Shown here: positions 6,541-7,376 of the stretch, piece after piece
Position numbering within the stretch: position 1 is the first letter of the stretch
Layout of the letters: each line of letters opens with the position of its first letter
Origin: RGIG5579 sp045543495
Lineage (GTDB): Bacteria; Bacillota; Clostridia; Oscillospirales; SIG627
Assembly (NCBI GenBank): GCA_045543495.1
Contig: JAZQMO010000018.1
Location: 1 to 7,376, forward strand
DNA length: 7,376 bases
Direction: 5' to 3'
Notes under the pieces: model-generated
Seen by the model: the letters and a program-made list of their open reading frames with translations, nothing else
The model's database searches: none
Told to the model about the DNA's origin: nothing
Translations under genes and position numbers: made by a program

Positions 6541-6618
6541 TGGGGTGGATAATCGGATTCGAACCGACGACCTCCAGGGCCACAACCTGGCGCTCTAACC
6601 AACTGAGCTATATCCACC
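6541..6618 (-). tRNA. tRNA-His (GTG)
   Basis: A complete cloverleaf with anticodon GTG at 6581-6583 in loop TTGTGGC. The gene encodes the extra G at -1 (6618) that faces C73, the identity element for histidine. The acceptor is GTGGATA with TATCCAC, the T-loop TTCGAAT is normal, and CCA is encoded. It lies 34 bases upstream of tRNA-Met in the same transcript. Confidence 0.96.
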
Positions 6619-6622
6619 ATGT

Positions 6623-6699
6623 TGGCGTGCTTTGAGGGATTCGAACCCCCGACCTACTGCTTAGAAGGCAGTTGCTCTATCCGGCTGAGCTAAAAGCAC
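6623..6699 (-). tRNA. tRNA-Arg (TCT)
   Basis: A complete 77-base cloverleaf with anticodon TCT at 6663-6665 in loop CTTCTAA, acceptor GTGCTTT with AAAGCAC, G73 and encoded CCA. It reads AGA and AGG codons. Only 4 bases separate it from tRNA-His, so the two are cut from a common precursor. Confidence 0.96.
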
Positions 6700-6705
6700 A
6701 TAAGG

Positions 6706-6779
<74 letters not shown>

Positions 6780-6809
6780 AAATGCTCGGCCATAAAAAGC
6801 CGCTCGAAT

Positions 6810-6838
6810 ATGTTACCACAAACGGCGGGAAATGTCAA
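6810..6838 (-). promoter_or_regulatory. Promoter of the Gly-Arg-His-Met tRNA operon
   Basis: A perfect TTGACA (6838-6833) is followed by 17 bases and TAACAT (6815-6810, 4 of 6 consensus) on the minus strand. The predicted start is around 6803, a short leader ahead of tRNA-Gly at 6779. No other promoter-like site is apparent between these tRNAs. Confidence 0.8.
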
Positions 6839-6983
6839 TAACTTTTTTCTTTTTTCGGAAAAGATTTTTTCTGAAATAAGGCTTGGGAGAATGGAAAAGC
6901 TCCTTTTCCACACCACTTTTTGCAATAAAACCGGAGAAAAGCGGAAGAAAAATAAAAATCTTAAAAGAAAATTGAAAAACCCC
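6839..6983. other. AT-rich spacer between divergent tRNA promoters, no gene seen
   Basis: This stretch is rich in A and T runs. The only clear structure is an 8-bp hairpin, 6892-6899 with 6903-6910. No ORF with a ribosome site or RNA-gene signature is visible. The A/T tracts next to both -35 boxes could act as UP elements, as is common at stable RNA promoters (inference). Confidence 0.45.
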
Positions 6984-7012
6984 TTGACAAAGGCTTTCTC
7001 GCAGACTATAAT
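6984..7012 (+). promoter_or_regulatory. Consensus promoter of the Pro-Gly tRNA operon
   Basis: TTGACA (6984-6989), a 17-base spacer and TATAAT (7007-7012) match the sigma-A consensus perfectly. The tRNA-Pro gene begins 11 bases past the -10 box, so the leader is very short or nearly absent. An A-rich tract lies just upstream of the -35. Confidence 0.93.
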
Positions 7013-7023
7013 ATTAGGGCTAT

Positions 7024-7099
7024 CTGGGTGTAGCGCAGATGGTAGCGCGCTACCTTGGGGTGGTAGAGGCCGTGGGTTCAAATCCCGCCACTCAGACCA
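7024..7099 (+). tRNA. tRNA-Pro (GGG)
   Basis: A complete 76-base cloverleaf with anticodon GGG at 7057-7059 in loop TTGGGGT, closed by CTACC/GGTAG. The acceptor CTGGGTG pairs with CACTCAG with one G-U at 4-69; A73 and CCA are encoded. It reads CCC and CCU. It is the first gene of the plus-strand tRNA operon. Confidence 0.95.
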
Positions 7100-7101
7100 G
7101 C

Positions 7102-7130
7102 AAGAGCTGAGCCCGATGGGCTTAGCTCTT
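7102..7130 (+). other. 13-bp hairpin in the spacer between tRNA-Pro and tRNA-Gly
   Basis: Positions 7102-7114 (aagagctgagccc) pair with 7118-7130 around the loop gat, with a single G-U pair in plus-strand RNA. A broken T-rich stretch follows (7126-7137). It may be a leaky terminator that lowers tRNA-Gly output, or a processing stem between the two tRNAs. No promoter is visible between it and tRNA-Gly. Confidence 0.6.
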
Positions 7131-7138
7131 TGTATTTT

Positions 7139-7212
7139 GCGGGTATAGTTCAGTGGTAGAATGTCAGCTTCCCAAGCTGAAAATGCGGGTCCGATTCCCG
7201 TTACCCGCTCCA
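7139..7212 (+). tRNA. tRNA-Gly (CCC) with C55 in the T-loop
   Basis: A 74-base cloverleaf with anticodon CCC at 7171-7173 in loop TTCCCAA, acceptor GCGGGTA with TACCCGC, T73 and encoded CCA. It reads GGG. The T-loop is TCCGATT: the residue at position 55, normally T and modified to pseudouridine, is C. The stem GCGGG/CCCGT closes with a G-U pair. The D-loop keeps its GG pair. The other five tRNAs here have a normal TTC loop, so this is specific to this gene. It still folds well and is probably functional. Confidence 0.92.
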
Positions 7213-7255
7213 AAAAAGAAGTAACTTTTGTCTAACAAAAGTTACTTCTTTTTTT
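7212..7255 (+). terminator. 20-bp-stem terminator after tRNA-Gly
   Basis: A perfect 20-bp inverted repeat (7212-7231 with 7235-7254) with a 3-base loop cta. The right arm ends in seven T (7249-7255). It overlaps the last A of the tRNA CCA. The A run in the left arm would also make it work in the opposite direction, shielding the tRNA operon from transcription from the right. Confidence 0.92.
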
Positions 7256-7257
7256 AT

Positions 7258-7376
7258 CCAAGCCGCAGGCTTGGCATATCATCACCGCGCGAAGTGCGGT
7301 GCATATCATCAAGGTCGGCTTGCCGACCTTGTATCTCATCACGCGTCAGCGTGTATATCATCAGCTCCTTTGGAGC
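7258..7376. repeat. Array of five different hairpins joined by a conserved ATATCATCA linker
   Basis: Five palindromes of unrelated sequence follow each other: 7258-7274 (7-bp stem), 7283-7301 (8 bp with one G-T), 7310-7331 (10 bp), 7340-7353 (5 bp) and 7364-7376 (5 bp). They are joined by a nearly constant linker ending ATATCATCA: 7275-7284, 7302-7311, 7332-7341 (one change, ATCTCATCA) and 7354-7363. Hairpin centres are about 24-29 bases apart. Linker starts differ by 27, 30 and 22 bases, so the unit is not a coding repeat. The array reaches the window edge and may continue. It looks like a REP/BIME-style palindromic repeat cluster, but I cannot name the family. Confidence 0.8.

Noticed and set aside
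6279..6620. A minus-strand open frame over tRNA-Met and tRNA-His
   Set aside because: It translates tRNA genes and terminators, a common annotation artefact.
7258..7376. CRISPR array
   Set aside because: The constant part is only about 9-10 bases, intervals are 22-30 bases, and the variable parts are palindromes, unlike CRISPR spacers. No cas gene is present.
7258..7376. Tandem coding repeat
   Set aside because: Linker spacing of 27, 30 and 22 bases breaks the reading frame.

Overview
The window looks like chromosomal DNA of a Gram-positive anaerobe of the Clostridia class (Bacillota), probably a gut or sediment lineage. The evidence is Bacillota-type promoters, tRNA genes that encode their own CCA end, strong AGGAG ribosome sites, U-tract terminators, and a 47-residue CXXC protein of the clostridial CD1871A type. 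A finer taxonomic call is not supported by the sequence alone.

Layout. Positions 1-180 hold only terminators and hairpins: a plus-strand terminator for a gene off the left edge, and a minus-strand terminator for the main operon. Positions 181-6164 hold six minus-strand genes. They overlap or are separated by at most 17 bases and read from one strong promoter at 6210-6238. In transcription order they are an OmpR/PhoB-type response regulator, a membrane histidine kinase, an 861-residue lipoprotein with a CGLC motif in a UGSC-like domain, a TlpA/ResA-type thioredoxin lipoprotein, a 47-residue single-pass CXXC protein, and a polytopic 4Fe-4S protein of NapH/CcoG style. Positions 6310-6780 carry four minus-strand tRNAs (transcription order Gly-TCC, Arg-TCT, His-GTG, Met-CAT) with their promoter and two terminators. 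A divergent plus-strand operon follows with tRNA-Pro(GGG) and tRNA-Gly(CCC), a consensus promoter and a 20-bp terminator. The last 119 bases are an array of five different short palindromes joined by a near-constant linker, running to the window edge.

How the genes may work together (inference). The two-component system controls its own operon. The four downstream products have the parts of an electron relay across the membrane: cytoplasmic ferredoxin-type clusters and membrane CxxxCP clusters, then an outward-facing CXXC peptide, then an anchored thioredoxin, then a large anchored redox lipoprotein that would be the terminal enzyme. No DsbD/CcdA-like protein is present, so the Fe-S protein is the best candidate for the transmembrane step. 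The substrate cannot be read from the sequence.

The best targets for follow-up are the relay and its fused UGSC-like lipoprotein, the terminal hairpin array, tandem 11-bp repeats at the start of the operon transcript, and a tRNA-Gly(CCC) lacking the usual T at position 55.
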